Shown one piece after another: positions 21,861 to 34,040 of a DNA stretch of 64,000 nucleotides. Origin of the DNA: Melampsora larici-populina 98AG31 (lineage: Eukaryota; Basidiomycota; Pucciniomycetes; Pucciniales; Melampsoraceae). The translations under genes and the position numbers were made by a program. The notes under the pieces are model-generated. The model was not told the origin of the DNA and ran no database searches. It saw only the letters and a list, made by a program, of their open reading frames with translations. Numbering within the stretch: position 1 is the first letter of the stretch; every line of letters starts with the position of its first letter. Where the stretch lies: the NCBI RefSeq assembly GCF_000204055.1, contig NW_006768795.1:212556-276555 (forward strand), given 5' to 3'.

Positions 21861-22857
21861 GCCACGGTCATTTCTCATCTGACAAATGATTGCAGAAGGC
21901 TTACCTGGTGATGTCTAATCGGTTCAGTCCCCTTCCTAACCCTGCCGATCCATATGACAAAAGAAGTGATGTGGTACACAAAGGTCTTCAAGAGTCAAAT
22001 TTACACGAGGGAGTCTTCTTCTCAAATATGTATGTTGAAGACGGTAGACTGGGCAAAGTCAAATCTTCGGGTCCACCTCAAGGTTCAGCACCGCATAGGG
22101 TACCCGAAAGAGCTAGATCTTAATTTGGTCTTTGCAATTCTAGAGTATAGCATTTAGCGCAAACTTCATAGACTTCGATTTGTGAGACTCCTATGTGCTT
22201 CTTTTATTCTTAGTACTCTTTTTTCAACTCTGAAAGATATCTAGTTTAAAAAGATTCATGTGATACGCTTCTGGGTGACTTTCGGACTAATAAGTTTATT
22301 GCATGGCAGAGAGAAAAGTGACTATGTGCTAAGCTTTTGGAACTGTTGGGAATAAATCCATATAGGTTATTTCCGCATGGTGTCCCTCTCGAGGGATTAG
22401 GACATGATTATTGGGGTTAACTGAGCCTAACTGAACACATACTACCTTCAATATACACTTTCTGTTCGAGGTTGTGTTGAAACCATCTTTTTAGATTACT
22501 ATGAGACTGGCAATTTGACAAAGCAATGCACTTTTATCGCAAGTCAATAGTTCGTCGTATTTGCTTGAAAATTGGTTTGGGAAGGTGTGGAAAATGGGTT
22601 CGAGGAAACACATGAGAATAGTCAAAGCACGGGTAGATTTTGGCGAGGGCGTCTGGAAATTAATTGCAACGAAATACTGACGAGAATATGTGAAATATAG
22701 ATGTAGAAGATTGCAGCATACATTTGAAATAGATGACATATTTTTAACAAGGTACATGTATATATATCGCATAAGTATGAAGAAATATTTGCAAGAGAAG
22801 ATGACATCAACCATGAAGGACATATTAACCTGATATTGTTTCATCAGTGGATAAGCT
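21861..22857. other. Intergenic region, nothing recognised
   Basis: Convergent gap between the GH131 gene and the PA28 gene. The open frame at 22491-22913 (-) overlaps the last PA28 exon in another frame and has no supported coding content. Confidence 0.4.
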
Positions 22858-24170
22858 CTAATACATGCCAACAGAGGAGGCACCACCTCGAGAGAGTCCT
22901 TTGGGATCATCAACCTGAAGTATAAAAAAATTAGTTAGGACGTTATGACGATGTACAACCTGCTTGGAAAAAAATGAAAGCTGCGAACCTTCTCGAAGTT
23001 CTTGTGTAAGACATCGACGACGGCTAGACATTGAAGCCTAAGTCGTACCAATAAGTAACGGCAGTCTCGGCACTCTTCATGGTCACGCTCAGTCTGATCG
23101 AGATTTCAGTCAGTTTACATCATGTCATGCATATTGAAGAATGAAAGCTCACCAAGGCCCTTTGATAATCTTCTAATTGGGGGTATTTAAGGCATTTGGA
23201 CGCCAACTTGGCTCTTTGGGTATGGTACAACTTCAAGTAATTTTCACACTGGATTGACATCAAGTCAGTTGGGATCATTGTGATGGTGTGATGTTATGTC
23301 AAGAATCCACTTACTCCTACCACAAATCTTCGGGCGTCAGCGAGAGTTCTAGCGCATTCTATTGATAAAACAATTGTCAGCAATTTGTTTGGTTCAGGAT
23401 GACGTGGAAGGGCATACGTTGTTGGATCTCGACACCGGTGTTGTTTCCCTCCTCGGCCACCGGAGTCTTCAAAATCAGGTAAGTTTGCACCAAATCGAAC
23501 TGCGAAGGGGAGAAACGTAAGTCAAGCTTGCAGACGGGGGGTTTCGAAGGGCGAGACTAACAAAGTCAATGATCTGTCGGGTGTGGGCTTCAAGCACTTC
23601 CCAAAGTTGAACAATGTGAGTTGGGGGTCGGACAACTACAAGGGATTCAAAAGGAAGGTCTCAGTGAATATGACATGGTGGTGAAAAGCTTGACACGCAC
23701 CAGAAACTGAGAACGCAGTTTCGACTGGGCTACATTGTTGGGTGATGCTGAACCGACGCGTGTGGGTCTTTTGATCCCCATTGGACATGTTGGTGTGGCC
23801 AATGACCGAGAAGCTGTTGATTAAGGCGGGGGATTTGGGCACCATTGCATTGGTGTTGATCCAGCGGCTGTCCCATTTGGAGTGGAAAATCGAGGTCTCG
23901 TCCGTCTCGGATCGACAGATCATGTCTGTCAACTCGAGGATCTTGCGAGGTAAGGACACCTTGATAGCCAGGGAAGCACGGGCCAAGACCTAAAGGGAGA
24001 GAGTGACACGTTCATATAGCGTTTGAGTAGAAAGTTGATCAAGTAAAACTAACATCATCTGAAACAGCGCGCAGCGCCACTCTAGTCTTCTTGTCCGATG
24101 TCTCAGTCCAAAGGTCACCAGAAATTGCAGGTGGCGGAGCGCTTTTGTCGAAGGTGATTGTAGGGCTCAT
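22858..24170 (-). CDS. Proteasome activator PA28/REG subunit
   Basis: Eight exons: 24054-24170, 23701-23989, 23562-23635, 23418-23499, 23315-23358, 23153-23248, 22989-23093, 22858-22914, giving 287 aa. The C-terminal half follows PA28-gamma closely: EEGNNTGVEIQQ (activation-loop region), then YHTQRAKLASKCLKYPQLED and LHKNFEK near the end. PA28 forms a heptameric ring that caps the 20S proteasome and opens its gate without ATP; the gamma type is nuclear. The N-terminal half (exons 1-2, about 135 aa) is weakly conserved and longer than in animal homologues. The C terminus ends VGMY. A hydrophobic-tyrosine C terminus is expected for docking into the 20S alpha-ring pockets. Confidence 0.85.
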
Positions 24171-25188
24171 AGTGAAGTATACAAGTTGTTATAAGCAGGA
24201 AAAATTCAATAAGTTTGTAGATTGGTAAGTGAGAACTATATAAATGGATGAGGGTACGTATGTTAGACTAGAGAATGAGAAATGTCTGAAGATGAAGGAT
24301 GGGTTAATATATCTTGGTAAATGAATGCGGTCGTGTTGATTGGGTGGTGCCAAATTTGAGATCGTCTGTGATCGTCTAGCTGGGCTGGTCGAGTTGAGAT
24401 ATGATTAAGAAATGTAAGCGGAAGCGCAGAGTATAACAAAGCCTTAATCTGGTCAAGGCTGCTCAAAGGGTATGTCTGGATGGCTAATCGGGCAAGAGTG
24501 CTTTGATGAAGGATTCCTCGCCGACTCTAGCGCTTGTGGCTTCCGGTCAGCTCAGACTTTCTATCCATACACGGACATGACCAGCGTCGCACGCGCCACG
24601 CACGGAGGAACGATTTGGACCGTGTGTTTGATTGGATAATCATGATTTTAGTCGTGATTGATCATTAATGAGGTACACGGCAACTCCTGATGACTCACCC
24701 TTCTTCACATGCCGATGAGTGAGTACATATGATAATATGAAAAAGTTCGATCAGATCACTTTGCTGAGCCGTTTCTTTGACCGCCCCGGCACGACTCGGC
24801 ACTTTGAATTACCGTCTCGGCTGCAAATTTCGCCCCAGCTATTGTCTTGCACTCCGTCAGAAGTTCTCCTACAGCGATGGCCCTGTGTCAGAGTGATGCC
24901 AGTGAAATTCGTTCTTCACATCGAGTTGCGTATTGCGCGTCACAGTGAACCATATATGATCGCAAGAGTTATACAAATAATCAGTCTCCTGCGTAGAACA
25001 CATATCAGGAGGTGTCTCATGTTGGAATGTAGTTGTCTATAAGTTTAGCCCAGGGGCGTCATTTCGAAACTTGTTGTCCGAATCAAGACCATTCCATCAA
25101 ACACAAGAGTAAGAGGTCCCTGTTCTCTCACGCTGACATAACATCTTCGGCTGTCAAAGTCAAGATCGAACAACTAAACACCCTTGAG
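24171..25188. other. Divergent intergenic region
   Basis: Between the PA28 start and the vWA gene on the other strand. The frame upstream of 25189 stays open back to 25033, so the vWA protein may begin earlier or have an upstream exon. No other feature recognised. Confidence 0.4.
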
Positions 25189-26623
25189 ATGCCCGAGGCG
25201 CAAGAACTCGTCGGGTACATCCATCCTCTTGGTAACAATCTTGGCAACACTCTCGATGATACAGTATCATACGATCAAGAAATAGACTCACTCCCTGTTG
25301 ATCTTCGACCTAGCTGTCCGAATGGTAAGAGTTTAACCCCCACAACACTATTTCACCGCACGACCCACCTAGCATTAAACATGCCTGCACTGAGCGCTTT
25401 ACATCGACTGGCGACAAATGCTCATCAAACGAAAAGGAGGCTAGACGCCCGCAGAGAGCTCAAAGTCTACTCGAGCCGGTTTCAAACGATGTTCTTGGTT
25501 GATGACAGTGAATCAATGTCCAGAAATGACTTGTGGAGTGAAGTAACGACTCCACTAAGTACCTTTCTACTGCATGTGATTCGATTCAAGTCCAGTGAGT
25601 CTTCCATCCCATTATCAACAATACAAAGTGCTTTCATAGTCCATTGGTATAATCCGCTGATGCCTTGGTCGCATCTCATCCCTAAGATATCGACATATAT
25701 TTTTTGAAGTGAGCAAACTTTTTCAGCTTGTGATGTGAAAACCGACTAGCGCACGTTTGCTTCCTGGCCATACGTACTCATGGTGCTTGGCCCCGTATGC
25801 GGCGCTACAGTACAGACTCTCATCTGAGTGGCATCCGGGCAGTTCACGAAGTAGAGACTTTGTTCCGGACTGTTCAGCCGACTGGAAAATCAACGTCAAT
25901 CGGCCTTCGCGTCCAACATCTTCTTACCCAATAGTCAGTCCCACTGTTTCATCATCAAAAGAAACGAGAAAAAGCTAAGATCTGAAAAAGTTAGACTGAC
26001 AGAATTTATCGAAAACGAAGCCTTGACCGATTAGAGTATGAGAAAGCACACGGACTCAAGCCGCTCAAGCCGCTCAACTTGGTAATCCTGACAAACGGAG
26101 TTGCAGATGACTCAGACATATTAGACTCAAGTATCTCACATGCGGCACAGCGACTGAACGATGGGCATTTCCCCTTTGATCAGGTAGGCTTACACTTCAT
26201 TCAAATCGGTCGAGAAAGGTAAGTCAACCACATAGGTTTTACTCATCAGAATTACCTTAACACAAACTAAGATCAAGCGGTACCATGATGAACAGATACG
26301 CTACAACCATTTTTAACAAACTGGATCTTGACACCAAAGCTCGATGCGCTAAGACAAGAGATATAGTGGTTTGTGAAGACTTCTTTGAAACTCAATTTAT
26401 GCCCTTCTCTGATAAATCACGAACAACGTATCCATTATCATCATCCAATAGAATACCGTACTTTACAGAGGCAGAATAAACGGAGACTTCATCTGGAGGT
26501 CTATTTTGAGGGGCTTGAAAAAGGTGAGACTTGCAATCTTTCTTCATGCGCGAACCCTCCTAACCTTTTATATTCGAACTTCTTCATATCTAGCCAATTG
26601 AGCGTGAATACGTCTATGCATAA
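25189..26623 (+). CDS. von Willebrand factor A-domain protein (paralogue 1)
   Basis: Seven exons, 25189-25594, 25687-25708, 25811-25933, 26021-26218, 26272-26368, 26452-26523, 26594-26623, 315 aa. The vWA fold begins at TMFLVDDSESMSRNDLW. The DDSES is the MIDAS D-x-S-x-S metal site. Strands IDIYFLN, LNLVILTNGVADD and VGLHFIQIG and the downstream RDIV and ILRGLKK blocks match the vWA proteins common in basidiomycetes. Exon sizes (22, 123, 198, 72 nt) parallel those of paralogue 2 (25, 123, 198, 72). Function is unknown; MIDAS proteins bind partners through a divalent metal ion. The N terminus is tentative. Confidence 0.7.
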
Positions 26624-27146
26624 CTTTCTTGAATTCTTTCAGCATTTCATTTTTTGAGTTTTCCACCTGATATACCCATAAATTTATTGGCTCTGTATAT
26701 GTTGCGAGATCAGAAGTATCAACATAATGATACCATAGGGATACTCTTCATGTTTTCCTCTGTCCTTTTCGCCTTTTCTCAAATTTGTTCTTGGTAAAAA
26801 ACATGCTTTCATTCAATTGAAGCTCCCGGAATCATACTAAATGGCTTCTACACCACCGGAAGCATTATCACATGCATCTTTGAGAGGCCAACCCTTAGAG
26901 GCTGATTTAACAGACTCGTGTATATCTATAGCTTGAACCGCTGCAGACATATAATCGTTCATAGTACAAATTGAAGCACAACGCCGTGCTGGTACAAAAA
27001 GCGCTTGTTTTATGCTAGTACACGGTTTCGAGAGTATGACACCCCCATCACCTAACGTTACATGGAATAGATGTACTCAAAAAGTACACCACACAGTTGA
27101 ATTGTTTTCAGGAGCCCCTCAAGATGTTATTAGGGATGACATTGAG
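26624..27146. other. Convergent intergenic region between vWA paralogues
   Basis: Holds the 3' ends of both genes. No further feature recognised. Confidence 0.4.
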
Positions 27147-29133
27147 TTATCCTTCAAGTTCTTGCAAATCAATCCTCTGTTTACAAGGATAAACCCCAAA
27201 TTCAGTATCCCAACCTATGGGAATTAGATGAAAAAACGTGAATTGAACATACCCGGTTAATTCCACCTAGCAGTGTTTTGAGGATAAAGTGATTTGAACA
27301 ATTTCCTTTGTACTGTATTGTGTCCTGAGGTATGGTATGCATCTCATCAACACAAGAAGGATCAATCATTGATTATTTTTTTGTCTTCAACTTACTACGA
27401 TATCCCGTTTGATCCCATACACACTTATAAGATCATCATCCAATATCTTAAGAAATTCGGTTGCCTCACTACAAACCCCCCCAATCATATCAGATTTATG
27501 TGTCTATATTTCAGCTTTGGAAGATAAATATTTTACCTATTATCTCCAATTTGTAAGAATTGTATACCGATTTGAGTTGAAGGAGCTTTTAATTCTTCTA
27601 ATCTATTTGTAACAGATGTGATAATAGATATCAAAGTATGTATATCATCTGTTGAACCATCACTGATAATAATCAAGTTGATTGGCTTTGGAATTGGGAT
27701 TTTATTCAATTTGTTGTATTCAAGTAAATCCAGACTTTATTCATGTCAAGATAAACACAGATCAGATTGTCGTAAGAAGGGAAAGAACTTCGACCATGTT
27801 TGCGATCAAACCACTCACTATTCACTCAGGAGGCTTTCTATCTTGAACTCAGTAGGAGAGCTTCTTCCTACAGGCTGAACGGACTGAAAAAGGTCTTCAA
27901 CTTCTTTCCACGTCCTAGTCTTCTTCAATCCTTTTGGAGAGCTTTTGAGAAATCAAATTAGACGAATGGAATCATTTCCTTTACACAGGTCATCTTAGAA
28001 CTCACTTCAAGAAAAAGACATCAACTCCATCTAGAATGTGGTTTGGAAATCAAGATCAGCTTCGTCTTGAAAATTCATCCTGATTTATTGAAATACTTAC
28101 TAGACCCATACCGGATAGCTTTACTAGCAAGAGCTTTTAAAACTTCACCAGTCTCTTTCCACATATCACCTTTAGACATTGAAACACTATCATCAATCAA
28201 GAAAATCGTATCAAATCTCTTTAAAATCACTAATAAGTTTTCTTCCTTTTTCTTTTTTCGATTTCTATCCTTCAATGCTGTCACTGAACTTTGATGACTA
28301 GTATCATTATCTGTTGTGGTAGAAAGTTCTACTTCGCTAAGATCTCGTGTAGGTTGTGATGAACTTTTGGAAGATGAGATCACGCTTTCATTTCTCGTCT
28401 TCTTTCCAGAAGAGCTTGAACTAACTGGTAACGAAGTTTCAATCATTTTGGGTCGCTCGGAAACTGTTTCCAAACCCGATGGAGAAAGTGGTGGTGGAAG
28501 ACTTCTAGCTGGTATAGAACTGATAGGCACTGATGGATAAAGGAAATCTTCAAATTCTTCTTCCCTTGCTGTTCCTTCATTAATCTTCATCCCTATCATA
28601 TCTTCATGTAAACTTTTAGAACTTAATCGTTTAGCTAAAAACCTTTGAGATCGATTAATTTGTCGTATACTATACTCTGATAATTTCTTTTTAAGCTCTC
28701 CACTATTACTTCCTAAGACTGAAAGTTTTGATCCAATGACTTGATTATAACTTTTGTTCCTGAAAGATTCTTCATTCTGACCATCACAACTAGGTAAATT
28801 GTTCGTTCGACTCCTACTAGTACTACTAGAAGTGGGTACGCTAACTAAATCTTTCTTTATTCCAGACGCTTTCGAACTTGCTGAATTTGATGTCATCTTT
28901 TTCGTGTTTTCAATTTGACTTCCTTGATCACATTTCCTTTTACAATTCTCACCACGCTTTTCAATACCTAAACTTGTTTCTGGAACAATTTCTTCATCTT
29001 TGCCTTTCAGTTTTCCTCTTTCTTTTTCTTTTGACTTGGTTTTGGAATCCTTAGTTGGGAATTTGAAATCATGATGAAGACTTGTTGGACCTGGAAGCTC
29101 TGAGTATGATAGGATATTCCTTGGATCTGGCAT
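27147..29133 (-). CDS. von Willebrand factor A-domain protein (paralogue 2)
   Basis: Seven exons, 28101-29133, 28006-28030, 27819-27941, 27537-27734, 27396-27468, 27253-27324, 27147-27215, 530 aa. A Lys/Ser-rich, probably disordered N-terminal region of about 310 residues precedes the vWA domain. The domain has TIFLIDDSVSMSKGDMW (MIDAS DDSVS), GVDVFFLN, INLIIISDGSTDD (the MIDAS threonine/aspartate region), IGIQFLQIGDN, then YGIKRDIV and ILKTLLGGINR. The N-terminal extension is missing in paralogue 1. Transcribed towards paralogue 1, tail to tail. Confidence 0.75.
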
Positions 29134-30360
29134 CTTGCGTTAATGTTGCTATATGCGAAGTCAGAGAAAGAAAGATTCAATGATACTTGAAGATATGTTA
29201 GAGAAAGAAGATTTCATGACGTACAATCTCCCTGAAAAGCAGGAGTCTCGTCCAAGTCTTTAAAATTGTCAAACACCAAATGGCATTGGCAGCAGTTGCG
29301 TAGTCTCAAGGCGCTGTAGTCTGTATTGCTTTGATATGTATCATTCAACTTGATGTCTCCACAAAGTCTCCTCACCGCAGACCTCAACTAAAAGTGCAAC
29401 AAGATCACATCTTTTACTTACACCTTGATCATCATGAATAGTATTTAATACTTCCTCACACAAGAGTTTGTTCATGAAACGGCATCCAAATTCAAAATCC
29501 CTACGTAAAGAAAATAAGGATTTATACTCAACTACCTTGTTGAGATAAGAGGTACATCCACAAGCACCTTCATGAAACAAACTTTAAAACCCCAAGAATT
29601 CCAAAACCAAAAAAGAAAAGAAACCCTCACCGAAGTAGATCTAACACAACTTGAAACCTTTCCATAGTCTTTCTATCTACAAATTGGCATCCTCCCAAAC
29701 GATGAAAAAGTCTCAGTGTACTCCCAACCTAAAGCCTACAATGTACAATTCTTTCATAAAGCTTGGTTATCAAACTGTCCTGGACCTAAGCCTTTAACCA
29801 AATACATCAAAAAAGGCCGAGTTATGTTTCAGCCTTAAGTTGATCTTACTCAGAAACCTTATGATCCATTAACCTATAACCAATTTATTTTTAAGAAAGT
29901 TTTGTTTACCTTGTAAAACTTCAAAAATGAATAATGAAATTGATTTCCATACAAGTTTACCTATGAAAAAACAACCTTCCACATCTCTTGAAATTCCTTT
30001 GAATTCTTTCATTCATGTTCATTCATGTTCACATAAAAAAATATGAAAAAAAACAATTTTTGATTCTTATGTATCCTACAAAACCAAAACCAAAACCAAA
30101 AAACCAAAATGCCTTTTGAAGAACAAACAAGGTTTCAATTCCAAACTAAGAAACCTCCATTTTGTTTAGACTTGCTCAACTTCCTCTTTACTAATCCATG
30201 AGCAAAGACCATCCATTTTTATCCATTTTTCTAAATTTTCCCATGTATGAATCACAATAAACCACTCAAAGAAAAAAACACACAACCCCCATGCGTTTAA
30301 AATTAAATATATCTCTTATAATATATATATCTTTCATTTAATCATTCATTCATTCAAAAG
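29134..30360. other. Intergenic region, AT-rich, no supported gene
   Basis: An open frame at 29341-29580 (-) encodes 79 residues with several cysteines but has no signal peptide or known domain; it is not called as a gene. The rest is poly-A and poly-T rich. Confidence 0.4.
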
Positions 30361-30560
30361 AAAAATAACTTAATATCTGAAAATCGAAAAATAAATATAT
30401 AAAAGTATATGAAGATAAAGATAAAGATAAAGATAAAGATAAAGAATATAAAGATAAAAAAAATATAAACCGTAAGGAAATATAAAAATATAACAAAAAC
30501 CAAAAAAAAAAATGCAAAAACCAAAAAAGAGCCCATAATCAAATCCCAACCCCAAAAAAG
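30361..30560. repeat. GATAAA tandem repeat in poly-A-rich tract
   Basis: Perfect GATAAA hexamer units at about 30414-30444 inside a tract more than 75 percent A+T. It lies downstream of the forkhead gene and gives spurious Phe/Tyr-rich frames on the minus strand. Confidence 0.75.
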
Positions 30561-30720
30561 TAGATCCACAAAAAAATGAAACCCCAGCCAAAGACCCTAA
30601 AATCAGAAAAAAAAACTACAACAAAAGAAAAAAGAAACAGGCCAAAGAGAAAAACCAAAAAAAAACAATGATCAAAAACCTCCTTCAAAAATCACAACCA
30701 ACCCTGAACCTAATCATCAT

Positions 30721-33700
30721 TCATTCTTCCTTTCGTTTTTTCCTTTCTCTTTCTTCTAATTCTTCAACTTCTTGAAGTACCCCATCATCCATCTCATTCA
30801 TCTTCCGTTTCCCATCTTCTTCATTCCTTACTCCTTCATTCACACTCACACTTATACTGTTCACATTCCCATTAGGTTGAACACCAACTCCAAGCTGACC
30901 AAAAAGTGCAGGATCTCGATTATTTTGATCTCCACTCCCATTTTTCTCAACTCCATTCCCACTTTTCTCCATTCCACTCCCATTCCCATTCCCACTCCCA
31001 CTTTTCTCCACTCCACTGCCAGCCACAACACCCTTCTTCTTCCGATTCTTCTTCATAACCTCCTTATAATGTTCAATAATATAACTCTGCAAAATCTTAA
31101 TAGCTTGCACAGATCCCAATCTTTCCAGGGAAACCCTTTGGTTTTCCGTAAGTTTTCCAAACACCTTTGGATTTAAGATCAATTGATTAGATTTAGATAT
31201 CATCGGAGGATCTTTCAACATCATCTCACTTAATGATTCATTCTTATTCGACGGATTTTTCGTTGATTGGAATGTACTTGAAGTGGGAGGTAAGGGTTCA
31301 ATAATAATCTGAAATTTCGTTGAAGATGTTGTTGAAGGTGGTGGTACATGTACAGAAGGTGCTGGTAATGGTTCACATTGATCAACCATCGGTCTTGTGT
31401 TCGGTTCAGAAACTAAAGCAGGGTTCAACCGATCCACTCGATTTGACGAAAAACTACCCAGAGTAGGTAAAGAATGATAAACCGATTGAGGTGTCGAAGG
31501 TGGTGGTCTGATCCCATTCAACACATCAATAGGTGTTGGAGGTGGTGGTCTGATCCCTTGATTGAAATTAGATATCGGTGTACTAGGTACTAAGATCGAT
31601 TGACGTTCATCATGATAAGAAGAAATCGGATGAGTTGGATGGTTTCCAGATCTTCGATAAGTGGTAATCCCTCCTCTAACCAAATTAGCAATCGAAGCAC
31701 TAGGTTTATGTTCCATACTACTCTGTACATTACTTGTGGTTGTGCTTGTGGTGCTTGTGCTTGTGGTTGTTAAAGGTTGAACTTTTATCGGTTTCGAAAT
31801 CGGTTCAGGTTTAGGTCTTCTTAATTCAAGTCCATCAAAATTCACTCTTTCTTCTTCTTTCAATGTCCAAAAATTCCCTTTACCTCCATCTGTCGGTTGT
31901 CTTTCAATCCTTTTAAATCGTTTATCTGCATTTAAATTATGTCGTACAGCTGACTATATCAAAAAGCAAACCAAGAAAAATCCAATCAGAAAATCACATG
32001 AATGAATCGTCATTTCAAAAGGATATTTATCAATGATTCTATTTACCTGCCAATCTGTACCTTTTGGTTTAATTCCATAAAACGGATAAACTCCTGCAAT
32101 CCATTCACACATCTCATTCACCAACATCTTTCCATCTTCATCAGCTTGAGCGGTTAAAGCTTGAGCAATCAATGATGCATATGTATAAGGTGGTTTTCTA
32201 GTTTCAGTTCCAATCTCCGCTCCAGGTGGTGCCACACAGATAATCTTTCTACGTTCTTTTAAAATGATTGGATGTTCATCTTTGGCTTTAGGTTTACTTT
32301 TCCCTTTACCTCCTCTTCCTACAGTTGATTCTTTTTGAGGTGAAAGGGGCTCATTAGGATTGACTGGGATTGAAACTTGTAGATCATGAACCACACTCTT
32401 GGATCCTGCCTTCTTCCCACCACCTTTACCACCACCACCTTTGCCACCTCCACCTTTGCCACCTCCACCTTTCCCTCCGCCACCTTTGCCACCACCACCT
32501 TTCCCACCACCCCCTTTGCCTCCTCCCATTTTACCACCCCCACTCCCAAAGGCAAGCCAAGCCTGTTTAGGTACCTTTGCAGACGTTTTCTTTGGCATCT
32601 TAGAAGGAACCAAATGATCATCTGCACAAGTTTCCGAGCTGAGCATCACTTCTTCATCCGAATCTGAATCATCATCTTCATACTGATCATTTGTATATTG
32701 AGGATGAATAGGAATATGACGTGGTGGTGAAGGAGGACGAGGTTCATCATCTGATCCATCTTCACTCATACTCTCTTGCATATGATGGGATTGGAATTCA
32801 TCTAATTCTGAATCTGAATCGTCTGCTGAACTTAATGAGCTTTCTACTTCGATGTCTTGTGCTTCGGTCTTCTTGGGTTGTAGTGAAAGAGGTTGTAGTT
32901 TAGGTCGCATAGGAAGTTGAAGAGGTGGTGGTGAGGTGGGTCTGCTGGGAAGTGCGAGAGGAGGAGCAACAGGTCGAGTTCTTGATTTGGGTGATTGGTT
33001 TGGCGGTTTAGGAGGATGTGAAGGAAGTCGATGATTAGGAAGTTGGAGTGGATGCGATCGAGGAATGGATAATGATTCATGCAGAGAAGTTGAGGGCTCT
33101 GGTGTGGGTTGCACAGGTTCAGATGAAGGTGGAGACAAATCGAATAATTCAGTGGGTGGATGAGTATGTTCAATCTCATGATCTGAAGCTGAATCAGATG
33201 GTAAGATATCAAGAGGTTTAGACGAGGCTAGAGGCACATCTTCGGTCCCACGCTCAGAGCTTGTGTCAGATCGAGATGGGTGTTGTTCAAGTTGAGGTGG
33301 CTGTGAGACCGGAGGAGGAGGTGAAGCCGCTTGAGGTAAGATGAAGTAAAAGATTCGTTCTGCAATTTGAATTTTAGTCCTATTTGATAGATCAAAAGAT
33401 AAGTGATGTGATAACCAAGAAAGAAGGGAAAGAAGAAGGTTTAAACCTACCTAGGACCGAGTGCAAGGACCTCACCCTTTGCTCTCCAACGTCCATCCAC
33501 CACACAACCATTCCGACCACCCACCGAAAGAGTCCAACGACCATGAGCCCAATCAAAATAAATTCTAGCATGACGACGAGAGACAGCTCTGATTGGACCC
33601 AAATCGACATCGATCGGTTCATCTTCATCTTGATCATCTTGGGTAAGATTTGATGAATGAGAAGGAGGTCGTCTACCAATGGTAAGCGTAAGTTTTCGAA

Positions 33701-34040
33701 TAAAGAAATCGTGTTGAGGGAATTCAAGTTTAGCATAAGCTTGTACTCTTCCATCATCTGATTCTGATTCAGTTGTGATTTGAAGAGTTGATTGGGTTTG
33801 ATGAGATAAATCGAGTTTAGGAAGTTGAGTGGTTGAAACATAAGCGAGTGCATCCAAACGAGGACTGATAAGATTTGATGATGAAGATGATTGAATTTGA
33901 TTAGCTGAGATAACATTAAGTCTTGAATCAGATTGAAAGGATGGATCGATTTGATGATTTGATTGTAAAGTAGTAGTTGATGATTGATTGAGAATAGGAG
34001 AAGGAATGAGTTTAGTATTTGAGTTAGATTGAAGTTGCAT
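30721..34040 (-). CDS. FHA + forkhead transcription factor (Fkh1/Fkh2-like)
   Basis: Three exons, 33451-34040, 32047-33379, 30721-31953, 1051 aa. The FHA domain spans about residues 75-220: LTLTIGRRPP, RAVSRRHARIYFDW (the SxxH phosphothreonine-binding loop), then the strand IFYFILP across the first intron. The forkhead domain spans about residues 590-685: RKPPYTYASLIAQAL, YPFYGIKPKGTDWQ, SAVRHNLNADKRFKR, GKGNFWTL. The FHA-plus-forkhead layout is that of yeast Fkh1/Fkh2, which control G2/M genes. Between them are Pro/Ser-rich and acidic stretches and a pure Gly-Lys repeat (about residues 476-519). The C-terminal 370 residues are low complexity. Yeast homologues are about half this length or slightly more. 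Confidence 0.87.
32410..32545 (-). repeat. In-frame 15-bp coding minisatellite (GGGGK)n in the forkhead gene
   Basis: On the plus strand, units such as CCACCTTTGCCACCA repeat about eight times. On the coding strand they give successive GGGGK pentapeptides. It is in frame with the domains on both sides, so length changes would alter only the linker. Confidence 0.8.

Noticed and set aside
30354..30591. Phe/Tyr-rich membrane-like frames
   Set aside because: Produced by the GATAAA and poly-A tract.
32399..32617. Pro-rich frame on the plus strand
   Set aside because: Ex-frame shadow of the GGGGK repeat of the forkhead gene.
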